64,000 bases of DNA from JACJXF01 sp038316435 (GCA_038316435.1 JBBQAQ010000016.1:11708-75707), one strand, 5' to 3'. Shown: positions 54,013 to 63,541, counted from the first letter of the stretch. Numbers and translations: made by a program. Notes: generated from the letters alone by a model not told the origin.

Positions 54013-54390
54013 TTACTGTTTTTCGATCATGTTGAAATCGATTCCAGTGAGTTTTGAAAAATCGTTACCTGAATCGCGGATATCTTCGTCATCATCAGTG
54101 TATATCCAGTTAACTGTGAGCTTACAGCCTTTATTTGTTATTAACTTGAGATCTTTTAGTGCTGTAATTATAATTTTTGCTGCTGATGAATTAAAATAGC
54201 TAAGCTCCACATTAATTGTAAGATCTTTAGGATCGAGATAAAATTCCTCAATCCATTTCATCACCGGGATATAAAATGAAACAGTGTCTTCCAGAAAGGA
54301 TGTTCCACTGATATTGAAAATCCCTTTCTCAGCATCCATCAGAACTGCCGGAGAATTGTTTGTCTTTTCAAAGACTAAGGTTTTTTGCAT
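54013..54390 (-). CDS. SiaC-like (DUF1987) regulatory protein
   Basis: 125 aa, STAS-like fold of the SiaC/DUF1987 family: SPAVLMDAEKGIFNISGTSF, then YIPVMKWIEEFYLDPKDLTI and NVELSYFNSSAAKIIITALK. In Pseudomonas SiaC is phosphorylated on a Thr and activates a diguanylate cyclase under control of the SiaA phosphatase and SiaB kinase; here the matching region reads YFNSS, so a Ser may serve. No SiaA or SiaB gene is in view, so its partners must lie elsewhere. The next genes on the plus strand are a receiver/pseudokinase and transporter. Confidence 0.8.
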   Translation of the reverse strand: MQKTLVFEKTNNSPAVLMDAEKGIFNISGTSFLEDTVSFYIPVMKWIEEFYLDPKDLTINVELSYFNSSAAKIIITALKDLKLITNKGCKLTVNWIYTDDDEDIRDSGNDFSKLTGIDFNMIEKQ

Positions 54391-54454
54391 GGCATAAGGA
54401 TTAATTTACGTCAAAGCTAAGTCAAAACTTATTTAAAATGAACTATTTGGTCAA

Positions 54455-55261
54455 TTAATGAAAACCAATAGCAAATCCGAATCTTACCGGGCTAATGGCA
54501 TAATTCCGGTCTGTATTCTTGTAGATCCAATCTGGCTTGATAAGCCCCGCCATTTTTTCTTCAATTTTAGGACTTGAAAAATCTGAATAAAAAGTAAATC
54601 GAAGCATATCTTTTCCAAGTTTATCTCTGACAATAAAATTGATACCTGTTTGGAAGCTAATACCGGCTGTGGTTTGAACATAGGTTTTCTGAGATTTATC
54701 AAATGCTCCCTCTGGAAAGTAAACTTTACATGAATAGGTTCCGGGAGCAATGCCTCCCCAGAATTGAATTTTCCCAACAGGAATTTTATAACGAACGGAT
54801 GCTCTTATTGAAATAACTTCTGAAACGCGCTTCATATCTGTTGTGAAAACATCGGTAAAAGAACTTGAATCTGGTGTCTGCGTGGTGACCCATTCACCCG
54901 TTGCTCTCTGCCCTGAATATGCAACCGGAATTGTAGTCTTATAAAAATCGGCAAGTAATCCTACTTCAAAATGCTTTTTGCTTTTTTTCATGATACCGAA
55001 CCCTGCAAACCAGCCGGAGGCTTTAACGCTGCTCCCCTTAATTACCATATTAACCGGGAACTCAGGAATCACTGGCACTTTATACCAGGTTGGGTTTTGA
55101 AATCCCCCGGTAAGAAAAATGTAAGAATTCTTCTTTTTCTCTTTTACAGGGACTTTTATTGTGACCCCAGAAACAACCGAGGTGTCATATTGCGCAAGCA
55201 TATCTCCAGCATAAAAAGAAATTATAAGTATCAGTGAAAATGAGTATAAGATTTTATTCAT
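54455..55261 (-). CDS. Outer-membrane beta-barrel-like protein
   Basis: 268 aa from the ATG at 55261, which begins the signal peptide MNKILYSFSLILIISFYAG (ending MLAQ); the frame upstream is just intergenic. Residues from about 45 alternate aromatic/Gly strands (KKNSYIFLTGGFQNPTWYKV, EVISIRASVRYKIPVGKIQF, FTFYSDFSSPKIEE) as in outer-membrane barrels. No named family recognised. It is upstream of siaC-like, about 65 bases between, probably one transcript. Confidence 0.7.
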   Translation of the reverse strand: MNKILYSFSLILIISFYAGDMLAQYDTSVVSGVTIKVPVKEKKKNSYIFLTGGFQNPTWYKVPVIPEFPVNMVIKGSSVKASGWFAGFGIMKKSKKHFEVGLLADFYKTTIPVAYSGQRATGEWVTTQTPDSSSFTDVFTTDMKRVSEVISIRASVRYKIPVGKIQFWGGIAPGTYSCKVYFPEGAFDKSQKTYVQTTAGISFQTGINFIVRDKLGKDMLRFTFYSDFSSPKIEEKMAGLIKPDWIYKNTDRNYAISPVRFGFAIGFH

Positions 55262-55362
55262 AATAATTCTAATTAAGAAGGGACTTCTAGTAAAATACAA
55301 TTCGAACTTAAATTCCAATATTATTAATTTAATTTTTCATTAAGAGCTACAGGAGGTAATAT

Positions 55363-55446
55363 ATGAGATTAATAGCAAAAAAAATATATTTTATCAAAAT
55401 TCTATCTAAATTAGTCAACAAAAATTTTTTTTTGCTGAAAAGCTAA
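55363..55446 (+). CDS. Possible 27-aa cationic peptide with strong Shine-Dalgarno
   Basis: ATG at 55363 opens a 27-codon frame: MRLIAKKIYFIKILSKLVNK, then NFFLLKS, ending TAA at 55446. The peptide has seven Lys/Arg, no acidic residue and many large hydrophobics, so it would be an amphipathic, membrane-seeking helix. AGGAGGT sits 6 bases before the ATG, an unusually perfect ribosome binding site for a Bacteroidota genome. It ends 52 bases before the receiver/pseudokinase gene on the same strand. I know no family for it; it could also be a leader peptide or chance. Confidence 0.4.
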   Translation: MRLIAKKIYFIKILSKLVNKNFFLLKS

Positions 55447-55498
55447 AAATCGGATCTTTAATGATTCTTAAATAGGTTCCTTTTACATTAATGAATCA

Positions 55499-56629
55499 AT
55501 GATCATGGAAAAACACATTGCGGATAGCCTTAATATTCTGTATGTTGATGATATTGAAACCAATCTGATCTTATTTGAAGCCACATTTAATAATGACTTT
55601 AATGTTTCATTAGCAAACTCAGGAAAGGAGGCATTAGAATTGCTTCGACAGAAGAACTTTTCTGTATTGATTTCCGATCAGAGTATGCCGGGAATGACAG
55701 GTACAGAACTCATGGAAATTGTAAAGAATGAGTTTCCTGATATCATGAGGTTTATTCTTACTGCCTATACTGATTACAAAACAGTAGTTGATTCAATAAA
55801 TAAGGGAGAAATATATGGCTTCTTTAATAAGCCATTTGATCCTGAGGTTGTAAAGATGTCGATTAATAAAGCCATTGAAGTTTACAACTTAAGGATTTCA
55901 AATAAAAAAATGGTGAAGGAACTTGAAAATGCAAATATCAAACTTCTGGATCTCGATAAATCAAAAACTCGTTACCTGAACATCCTGACAAACGAGATCC
56001 GATCCCCTATAAATAAGATAATGAGTGCCATTCACATGCTTAAGGATCGGATCGGGTCAAATGATTTAAATGAATTGCTTTTTTATCTTGATACTTCTGT
56101 TTCACGTCTCGAAAGTTTTTCATTTGCTGCTAACCAACTTTCAAGGCTGAATGCCGAAAGCAAATTAGTTCTCGAAGGCAAAATTGTTTCACTGAGGGAA
56201 TTGATGGAACTCTGTGTACTTGAAAATAAAAATTTACTCGATAAATTCCAGACCGGAGTTGAATTATCTGAAACCGCGACTGATCTTCAAGTCAGTGGCG
56301 AATCAGAACTTTTGATGGCCTGTTTGAATACTTTGTTAATGAATTCCCTAAAACATACAGAGAAGAGCGGGATTATAAATCTTTCATCGGGAGAAACGGA
56401 GAAAGAGGTTTATCTTGAGATTACAGATCAGGGGTTTTCATATTCAAAAAACCAGATTGATAATATTTCCTCCTTTTTTTCAGAGGATAAAAAGTCAACT
56501 GACTTTACACCAGGCATTGAACTGATACTGGCAAAACAAATTATGATTTCACATGGCGGGTCGATAGTCATTCAAATGAACTCCGATGAAAAAGTATCGA
56601 CAAAAATGATATTCCCAAAGATTAAATAA
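55499..56629 (+). CDS. Receiver domain fused to a degenerate histidine-kinase module
   Basis: 376 aa. Receiver at residues 12-125 with phospho-acceptor Asp60 in VLISDQSMPGMTG and FILTAYTDY, FNKPFDP (conserved Lys). After a coiled coil comes a HisKA-like segment, YLNILTNEIRSPINKI, in which the normal SHEIRTP His is Asn165. The ATPase-like part keeps an N-box Asn (NTLLMNSLKHTEKSG), but the G1 box reads ITDQGFSYS (second Gly lost) and the G2 box PGIELIL instead of GTGLGL. So it can receive phosphate but should not autophosphorylate; it probably acts as a phospho-controlled scaffold. It precedes the ABCG-type gene by 10 bases. Confidence 0.88.
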   Translation: MIMEKHIADSLNILYVDDIETNLILFEATFNNDFNVSLANSGKEALELLRQKNFSVLISDQSMPGMTGTELMEIVKNEFPDIMRFILTAYTDYKTVVDSINKGEIYGFFNKPFDPEVVKMSINKAIEVYNLRISNKKMVKELENANIKLLDLDKSKTRYLNILTNEIRSPINKIMSAIHMLKDRIGSNDLNELLFYLDTSVSRLESFSFAANQLSRLNAESKLVLEGKIVSLRELMELCVLENKNLLDKFQTGVELSETATDLQVSGESELLMACLNTLLMNSLKHTEKSGIINLSSGETEKEVYLEITDQGFSYSKNQIDNISSFFSEDKKSTDFTPGIELILAKQIMISHGGSIVIQMNSDEKVSTKMIFPKIK

Positions 56630-56639
56630 GTAGCAGAGA

Positions 56640-59600
56640 ATGACCGAATCGATGTTAACAGCTTTAATGAAATTGTTTGCAATCCTTGCAAGCATCAATA
56701 AAGACGTTGCAATAATTCTGTCCAGAAACTTTGTGTACTCCTATCTTAAAACCCAATTCAATCAGAAAATTGTTGATCAGTCTTTGGTTATTTTTGATAG
56801 GGAGATTAGTAAACTTATAGCTCTGGAGGGGATGAAAGAATCGAAACGTACCTCCTCTCTTTCCGTTAAAGTTTTATCCATTTGTACCGAGATAAATCAG
56901 GGCTTGCATGTACGAGGTAAATATCTGATTATTGTTAGCCTCATTCAATTCTCCAAATATTTCGAGGAATATTCTGATTCTTCCGAGGATTTCAGGCAGA
57001 CGATAAGTGATATGGTGAAGACAATTGCTGAGTATCTGAGAATAAATGAAGAAGAGTATAATAATTGTAAAGTTTTCATTTCGGAGAAATTTTATAACGT
57101 TCCGCAACGGGATAAACTCCTCGTTGTGAGCGATATAAGTTCTTTTAGCTTTTCCAAAATCAATTATTTACGCAAGGAAAAACTAAATGGACAATTCTTT
57201 TTCTTAAAAGTACAACAATCTGATCTTATCCTGTTTTATTATACTGGATTTGAAAGAATTGAATTGACTAACAATATTGTTTTCCCGGGTCATATTTATA
57301 TTTTTCCAAAGGGAGCTGCTTTGAAAAATGAACTAATCAGCCCGATTTATTATAGTGATATTGAGACTGCTTTTCTTAAAACAAAAACATTCACTCAGAT
57401 ATCCTTATTGGCTGAAAATATTGAGTTTCGTTTCCCAAAAAGCCACAATGGAATTTATCGTTTTAGCTTCGCGGCTGAATCGGGCGATCTGATAGGAATC
57501 ATAGGTGGTTCTGGCGCCGGAAAATCAACCTTGCTCAAGGTTTTAAATGGGAGTTACAAGCTGGAAAACGGAAATATCTTTGTAAATGGGAATTCATTAC
57601 ACTCTGAAGCCGGTCTGCTTAAGGGATTTATTGGATACGTTCCTCAGGATGATCTGCTTATTGAGGAGCTCACAGTTTACCAGAATTTGTATTACAATGC
57701 GAAACTTTGTTTAGGTGATCTGAACGATGCCGAAATCCACGATGCTGTTGTAAAATACCTTAACAATCTAGATTTGTTTTATATTAAGGATCTGCAGGTT
57801 GGATCTCCCCTGAATAAGTTCATTAGCGGAGGGCAACGCAAGAGGCTGAATATTGCTCTAGAACTTATAAAAGAGCCTATTATTCTTTTGGCCGACGAGC
57901 CCACAACAGGTTTATCTTCAACTGATTCCGAGAATGTGATGCAGTTATTAAATGACTTATCACTTCAGGGGAAAATAGTTATAATCAATATTCACCAGCC
58001 TTCTTCGGAAATCTTTAAGATGCTTGACAGGCTTCTGATTCTGGATAAAGGAGGTTATCCCATTTATGTTGGAAATCCGCTTGATTCGTTTTCTTACCTC
58101 AAAGATATTGCCACACGGATTGATGCTTCAGAAATTGAATGTCCATATTGCGGAAATGTACAACCAGATGAACTTCTAAAAGTTATAGAAGCCAAGCAGG
58201 TTAATGAATTTGGGGAATATACCAACGATAGAATAATTCTACCAGAGAAATGGTATGAAATGTTTCTTGCCAATCTTCAGGGCAATGTGAATCTTGGAAA
58301 CACAGTTAGGGAGATTCCCGCCTCAAGATTCAAAACTCCCAATCGCATTAAACAGTTTTTTACCTACAGTGAGCGAAATTTTTTCAGTAAGCTGGCTGAC
58401 GTTCAATATTCATTATTTGCTTTGTTTATTTCTCCTATTCTGGCTGTAATCCTTGGCTTTTTTACCAAATATGTAAGTGGGAGCACCGGAGATTTGCATG
58501 AATATCAGTTTATTGATAATGTGAATCTTCCAGCATACATTTTTATGAGTGTGATTGTAGCTTTATTTATCGGACTTATTATATCCGCTGAAGAAATAAT
58601 AAAAGACAGCCGAATTCTTGAAAGAGAAAGGTTTTTGAATTTAAGCAGGATTTCATATTTAAATTCAAAAGTTACCTTCCTGTTTGTTCTATCATCACTT
58701 CAGATGATCATTTTTGTTCTTATAGGCAATCAGATTCTCGATATTAAAGGAATGACAGCCAATTACTGGATTGTTCTGTTTTCCACAGCCTGTTTTGCTG
58801 TGATGCTTGGATTAAATATTTCCTCGGCTCTCAAATCGGTTATTGCAATTTATATAACAATTCCTTTCATTTTAGTTCCTCTCATTCTCTTATCCGGTGT
58901 GATAGTTAAATATGACAAGATGCATTACAGCATTGCATCCAGCAAGTTTGTGCCTGTTGTTGGAGATGTAATGGCTTCGCGCTGGGCTTATGAAGCATTG
59001 ATGGTTAATCAGTTCAGGAACAATGCCTATCAGAAGAATTTTTATGAAGTTGACCGCGAATCTGCAAATTTATCATACGAATTGAATTTTCTGATACCGG
59101 CACTCATCAATAAAGTGAACGATTACGAGAGGATGGTCCAGGATACTGCAAAAATCTCAAAGACACGCAAAGCATCCCTTTTAATACAGAATTCAATTGA
59201 AAAGCTGAGTTTTAAGTTTCAGATGGAACAATTGATGACGAGGGATACTAATCGTAAAGAAATACTTAATGTACCGGCGATAAGAGAGTACTTAAACCAA
59301 TGTCGCAGTCAGCTATCACGCAAAACAAATTCCCTGATAGTTGAAAAAGATAAGATTTTTGAAAACCTGAGAGAAAAAGGAATGTCGAATGATGATCTTA
59401 TTCTATTTAAGGCAAATTATTTTAACAGAAGTGTTTCTGATATGGTATTGAATACCAATGAAATGGCCAAGATCATTGAAACCGGGTCTAATTTTATCCG
59501 AAAAGATTCACCTGTTTATCAGGAACCACTTTCAAAATATGGACGAGCACAGTTTTATGCAGGCAGCAAAAGAATCGGTCCATATAAGATTGAGACAATA

Positions 59601-59723
59601 TGGTTTAATACCATGGTTTTATGGATCATGACTGCTTTTCTTTATGTTACACTGGCAACCGATTTGCTAAAAAAGACAATGAAAAGACTATCAAAAACTC
59701 AGGATAAAAAAAGTAAGAGGTAA
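56640..59723 (+). CDS. Large ABCG-type transporter (ATPase plus membrane domain) with TerB-like N-terminus
   Basis: 1027-aa half-transporter. Residues 1-160 form a helical domain (FAILASINKDVAIILSRNFV) that looks TerB/TelA-like, then a beta region (FFFLKVQQSDLILFYYTGFE). The ATPase has Walker A IGGSGAGKSTLLKVL (about 289), signature FISGGQRKRLNIALEL, Walker B ILLADEPTTGLSS and switch His NIHQPSSE. A CPYCG pair at about 500 could bind zinc with other residues. Membrane helices occupy about 600-760 (FALFISPILAVILGFF, VIVALFIGLIIS), then a 220-residue hydrophilic insert and a last helix near 990 (WIMTAFLYVTLATDL). Substrate unknown. The start follows the receiver/pseudokinase by 10 bases. Confidence 0.88.
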   Translation: MTESMLTALMKLFAILASINKDVAIILSRNFVYSYLKTQFNQKIVDQSLVIFDREISKLIALEGMKESKRTSSLSVKVLSICTEINQGLHVRGKYLIIVSLIQFSKYFEEYSDSSEDFRQTISDMVKTIAEYLRINEEEYNNCKVFISEKFYNVPQRDKLLVVSDISSFSFSKINYLRKEKLNGQFFFLKVQQSDLILFYYTGFERIELTNNIVFPGHIYIFPKGAALKNELISPIYYSDIETAFLKTKTFTQISLLAENIEFRFPKSHNGIYRFSFAAESGDLIGIIGGSGAGKSTLLKVLNGSYKLENGNIFVNGNSLHSEAGLLKGFIGYVPQDDLLIEELTVYQNLYYNAKLCLGDLNDAEIHDAVVKYLNNLDLFYIKDLQVGSPLNKFISGGQRKRLNIALELIKEPIILLADEPTTGLSSTDSENVMQLLNDLSLQGKIVIINIHQPSSEIFKMLDRLLILDKGGYPIYVGNPLDSFSYLKDIATRIDASEIECPYCGNVQPDELLKVIEAKQVNEFGEYTNDRIILPEKWYEMFLANLQGNVNLGNTVREIPASRFKTPNRIKQFFTYSERNFFSKLADVQYSLFALFISPILAVILGFFTKYVSGSTGDLHEYQFIDNVNLPAYIFMSVIVALFIGLIISAEEIIKDSRILERERFLNLSRISYLNSKVTFLFVLSSLQMIIFVLIGNQILDIKGMTANYWIVLFSTACFAVMLGLNISSALKSVIAIYITIPFILVPLILLSGVIVKYDKMHYSIASSKFVPVVGDVMASRWAYEALMVNQFRNNAYQKNFYEVDRESANLSYELNFLIPALINKVNDYERMVQDTAKISKTRKASLLIQNSIEKLSFKFQMEQLMTRDTNRKEILNVPAIREYLNQCRSQLSRKTNSLIVEKDKIFENLREKGMSNDDLILFKANYFNRSVSDMVLNTNEMAKIIETGSNFIRKDSPVYQEPLSKYGRAQFYAGSKRIGPYKIETIWFNTMVLWIMTAFLYVTLATDLLKKTMKRLSKTQDKKSKR

Positions 59724-59880
59724 TTTTTTCGGGTTAAATTTCTGCTTTGGTGGTATTATTTCTTATTTTAGCATCGATACTAAAAAACATATTGATTTGA
59801 ATCAAAAATAAATAAATTGCAAAACTTTCCAGTTTTGATAATTACAGGATGAAAAATGAAATTACTTAATTCCCAATACT

Positions 59881-60780
59881 ATGAGTAATATTAAGAAGTT
59901 CCTATGGTTACTGTTAATAAGTGCTGTTGTTATTAATTTCACTTCATGTAAAAATGTGGAGCCAAAAAACAATAAGGATCAGACTAAAGCTCTTGCCGAC
60001 ACATCCGATCCCAATGCAAAATATTATGCATCTGTAGTATTTTTACTTCCTTCGCCGGGTGAAATTTTGGAGCGTTTTTACAATGCAGACATTCCCTATA
60101 ATCCTGAATTATTAAACGATCCCGATAATAAAGATAAATATATCGGTTCCAAAGCTCAGGCTTTGAATCTCGGAGTTTATATTACAGATATGGCCTATTC
60201 AGCTCTTTTTGAGCGTTCCAGCGAAACGGTTAAATACCTTGAATCGATCCAATCATTAAGTACTGATGTCGGAATTTCTTCAACCATTTTTGAGTCACTG
60301 CTGACACGATCAAAATCAAATGCAGGGAAAATTGATTCGCTTGTATCGATTTCGAATGAGGCTTTTGCAAATATGCTCGAGTTTCTTGAAACCGGTGGTC
60401 GTGAAATTACCGTTGCACAGCTATCTGCAGGAGCTTATGTAGAGTGTTTGCATATTGCACTCGGGTCTATTGAAGAGTATTCAGAAGATAATAAAGCACT
60501 TCAATTACTCACAGATATGAAATATCCGATGGAAAATCTGCTTGATAAAGCTAAAAGTTCTGCTTCTGCCGAGGAAAACAGTATAATTATTAATTACCTG
60601 AATCAAATTTCGCTTATTTTTAATGAACTGGAAACAAGGGCTTCAAAAACAGTTGTAACCCAGAATAAGAAAGGTTCTATAACAGTTGGAGGAGGTTCTG
60701 AAAGTAAGATTACCAAAGATGACTTTAATAAAATGAAAAGTCAGGTCGGGAAAATAAGAAAGAGTATTGTTAGTTTTTAG
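59881..60780 (+). CDS. Lipoprotein of unknown function
   Basis: 299 aa. Signal ends VINFTSC with the lipobox Cys at about residue 23. The mature part is helical and charged: FLLPSPGEILERFYNADIPY, KAQALNLGVYITDMAYSALF, VECLHIALGSIEEYSEDNKA. It ends in a Lys-rich tail after a Gly-rich linker (SITVGGGSESK). I recognise no domain family. Its place behind the ABCG-type gene, with the next secreted protein 24 bases on, suggests an envelope partner of that transporter. A small inverted repeat (CAAAACTttccAGTTTTG, 59820-59837) lies in the leader. Confidence 0.75.
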   Translation: MSNIKKFLWLLLISAVVINFTSCKNVEPKNNKDQTKALADTSDPNAKYYASVVFLLPSPGEILERFYNADIPYNPELLNDPDNKDKYIGSKAQALNLGVYITDMAYSALFERSSETVKYLESIQSLSTDVGISSTIFESLLTRSKSNAGKIDSLVSISNEAFANMLEFLETGGREITVAQLSAGAYVECLHIALGSIEEYSEDNKALQLLTDMKYPMENLLDKAKSSASAEENSIIINYLNQISLIFNELETRASKTVVTQNKKGSITVGGGSESKITKDDFNKMKSQVGKIRKSIVSF

Positions 60781-60804
60781 TTCAAACCATTGATATTGAA
60801 AGCC

Positions 60805-61269
60805 ATGAAAATTTTATCATATATAGGAATCAGTTTACTTTTAATTTCATTTTCAGCTCCAGAAGTTTTAAGTCAAAGCTGTAATAAGTTCCATCTTTAT
60901 GGAACCTGCATGCAATACCCCGGAGCAGGTTTTAAAATCGATGGACAATCCAGAAGTAATGTAATCGGTGTTGGAGATAAATTAGTTTACAATGTAATCT
61001 TTTACGGTGAGCGTGACTATAAATTGATTTTCTGCGCCACCGAGCTTTTTAATCCGGTTCATTATGTTTTACTGGATGCAGAAACAAGAGATCTGATTTA
61101 CGACAGTAAAAAAGACGATTACTCTGAAACCATTGAATTGAGCATTGAAACCACCAGACGAATCATGATTGAAGTATCGGTTTTGGCTCTCAATACCGAC
61201 ACTCAGGTTACAGATGATTATTTCGGATGCATTGGTTATCTGATGAATTATAAAGCTAAAAAGAAATAA
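60805..61269 (+). CDS. Small secreted protein of unknown function
   Basis: 154 aa from the ATG at 60805 (MKILSYIGISLLLISFSAPE, signal ends VLSQ); a TTG upstream in frame is rejected. The mature part begins SCNKFHLYGTCMQYPGAGFK, has four further mostly beta strands (VYNVIFYGERDYKLIFCATE, TIELSIETTRRIMIEVSVLA) and a final DDYFGCIGYLMNY. At least four Cys suggest disulfides in the periplasm. No family recognised. Last of the cassette with receiver/pseudokinase, ABCG-type transporter and lipoprotein. Confidence 0.72.
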   Translation: MKILSYIGISLLLISFSAPEVLSQSCNKFHLYGTCMQYPGAGFKIDGQSRSNVIGVGDKLVYNVIFYGERDYKLIFCATELFNPVHYVLLDAETRDLIYDSKKDDYSETIELSIETTRRIMIEVSVLALNTDTQVTDDYFGCIGYLMNYKAKKK

Positions 61270-61488
61270 GCTCCTTAATTTCTTGGTTGATTAAGTTACT
61301 TATCGACACGGGAATCAAAATAGTTTTGTACAAAGCTATAACATCCATATTTTTCTATCCATATTAAAACCCTAAAGGGATTAAGTTAGAATGGAATCAA
61401 AATGCTGAAAACACGTAACTTAAAATAGTTTAAAAGAGCCATCAGGAAAGGTATCTTTTCAAAAGCAAAAATGAATAAACTTTGCAAA

Positions 61489-61518
61489 AAAGGCCGCCAC
61501 AATGAAGTGACGGCCTTT
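61489..61518 (-). terminator. Rho-independent terminator of the PKD/T9SS gene
   Basis: Stem AAAGGCCG-C-CAC (61489-61500) with GTG-A-CGGCCTTT (61507-61518), one mismatch, 6-nt loop. On the minus strand the stem continues into TTTTTT, 30 bases past the gene's stop. The plus-strand side lacks a long T-run, so it serves the minus gene. Confidence 0.8.
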
Positions 61519-61548
61519 AACTTGATTAAACTACCTAAACCTTATTTT

Positions 61549-63285
61549 CTATTTAACAAAACTCAAACTTACAGGGCTAGTTCCAGTTCCCAGTACGCGG
61601 GCATAATAGATTCCGCTTTCAAGTGATTTTACATTTAACACTATTTCACTGGATGAAATGTCGTCAAATGTCTGACTGAGCCTTTTTTGTCCCAATGAAT
61701 TATAAATCTCAACTATAAGATTTTTGTTCGCTTTCCCACTGAACTGAAAATGTAGCTCATCTGAAACAGGGTTCGGGAACAGGTTTACAACCAGAACTTT
61801 TGAATCCTTTACTGCTGTAGACTGGTTTAATGCTATCTGTTCAGTATACACCAAATTTCCAGATTGATCCAGGACATTTAAGGTCACGTATTTTTCAGTA
61901 TTTCCCTCGAAACCATATTTTACATTTTCGCCTGTCATGGTAGTTCCATCGCTGAATACCCAATTACAGGTGTAGTTTGAATCGGGTACAGCATAATTAA
62001 GATCGTAATATGAACCATTGCCATAAATTTTCCAGTATCCAAAGGGATCAATATTCTGGTTATAGTCAATTATTGCAAAAGACCCAACGAGCTGACATCC
62101 GTCAATACCTGTGATACTTACATAATATGGTGAATTAACGCAAAGTCCGGTTGCTGAAGGTCCGGTTTCGCCGGTTGACCAATAATAATCGACAACTTCA
62201 ATACTGTTGCCGGCAGCGTCAACGAGACTAGCGCTGGCAGTTCCGTTGCAATAGTTTCCACCGAGTGTGTTTGAGGTGGTTATAGAAATGAAGTTCTTAC
62301 AAGGATCATTATAAAAAGTATCGATCACTCCTCCCATGTAAACATAATCGCAATAAACGCTTTTACAATTATCGTCGCTAACTGTTGTAAGACAAACTTT
62401 GTAATAATTTGCAATTGGTGGTCCGAGGTAACCTGAGGCATCGAGAGAATCATTTCTCTTCATAAAAGTATGAAAAGGGTTTTGCTCATTGGAGAAAGTG
62501 CCATCGCCAAAATCCCAGTACCATAAGCTTACATTTCCCATGGAGATATCTTGGAAAGAATATTGTTCAGGATAAGATTCCATAACATAATAAGTGTATT
62601 GGGCCTGACATGCAGGATCGATAAGAGTATCCTTATATCCAACGTAGACAGGGGAGCAATATGAGCTTTCACAACCGTCAGAAGTAGTGATACTGAGACA
62701 AACATTGTACATTCCTCCCATGAAATTATAAGCATGGACAGGATTGGCTTCTTCGCTAAAGTTGCCATCGCCAAAATCCCAATGGTAGGAAAGAGTATTT
62801 TCAGGAACGGATACTTTGAACGAATATGGAATTACCTCAGGAATAGTGATCATTGTATCATTACGGTAGGGGTAAAAATATGCAAAGCATGAGCTATCGG
62901 GATAAATTACGGTGTCGGAATAGTTTTCAAGAGCTTTACAAACGGTTGAAATGCAGCCATCTTTTGTTTTTATGGTAAGACAAACTTTAGGAACAAAGAC
63001 ACCATTTGCATTGGTTCCGGAGGGCGTTCCATATAAAAAGGTAAAAATGTGCATAGGATTCTGTTCTTCGGAAACTGTGCCATCGCCAAAATCCCACAGC
63101 CAGGTTTCAACATCGCTGTAGGACTGATCGTAAAAATTTACTGCCATTCCAGGGGCAAACATCATTATCTCATAATTCACCTTCCAATTATAATCTGCCT
63201 TGCAGCCCGATGCAGGATCGGTTTGTGGTATTGCAGGAATGCTGAAGGTCAGCAGTGCTATAAGTGTAAAAAATGTGGCTTTCAT
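61549..63285 (-). CDS. Secreted PKD-repeat protein with T9SS sorting domain
   Basis: 578 aa from the ATG at 63285 (MKATFFTLIALLTFSIPAI). Three PKD domains carry the WDFGDG signature: WLWDFGDGTVSEEQNP, YHWDFGDGNFSEEANP and WYWDFGDGTFSNEQNP, each followed by VCLT/SI...C with paired Cys. A Cys-bearing linker region (about 335-480) lacks a named domain. The C-terminus is a T9SS type A sorting domain (VVNLFPNPVSDELHFQFSGK ... LESGIYYARVLGTG). No catalytic domain: a structural or adhesive surface protein is likely. Single-gene transcript ending at the hairpin at 61489. Confidence 0.9.
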   Translation of the reverse strand: MKATFFTLIALLTFSIPAIPQTDPASGCKADYNWKVNYEIMMFAPGMAVNFYDQSYSDVETWLWDFGDGTVSEEQNPMHIFTFLYGTPSGTNANGVFVPKVCLTIKTKDGCISTVCKALENYSDTVIYPDSSCFAYFYPYRNDTMITIPEVIPYSFKVSVPENTLSYHWDFGDGNFSEEANPVHAYNFMGGMYNVCLSITTSDGCESSYCSPVYVGYKDTLIDPACQAQYTYYVMESYPEQYSFQDISMGNVSLWYWDFGDGTFSNEQNPFHTFMKRNDSLDASGYLGPPIANYYKVCLTTVSDDNCKSVYCDYVYMGGVIDTFYNDPCKNFISITTSNTLGGNYCNGTASASLVDAAGNSIEVVDYYWSTGETGPSATGLCVNSPYYVSITGIDGCQLVGSFAIIDYNQNIDPFGYWKIYGNGSYYDLNYAVPDSNYTCNWVFSDGTTMTGENVKYGFEGNTEKYVTLNVLDQSGNLVYTEQIALNQSTAVKDSKVLVVNLFPNPVSDELHFQFSGKANKNLIVEIYNSLGQKRLSQTFDDISSSEIVLNVKSLESGIYYARVLGTGTSPVSLSFVK

Positions 63286-63541
63286 ACTATACAATTTTAT
63301 GGATTTTATAATAAGATGAAGAAAAAGAAAAAAGGGTTGCGTAAAGGTACGTTAGTTATCTTCAGAATGTCAAGTTAAAATCGACATTGACCACTTTTCA
63401 TTTTATAGGAACTGATAAAATCAGGATGGATTTATTTTTCAAGAAGGAACAGACATAGGAATGTAGTTTTCAGCCTCATTTTTATTGCAACTTAAAAGTG
63501 AAACTGAGCAGTTTTTCATAGATTCATTTTATAAAAAAAGA

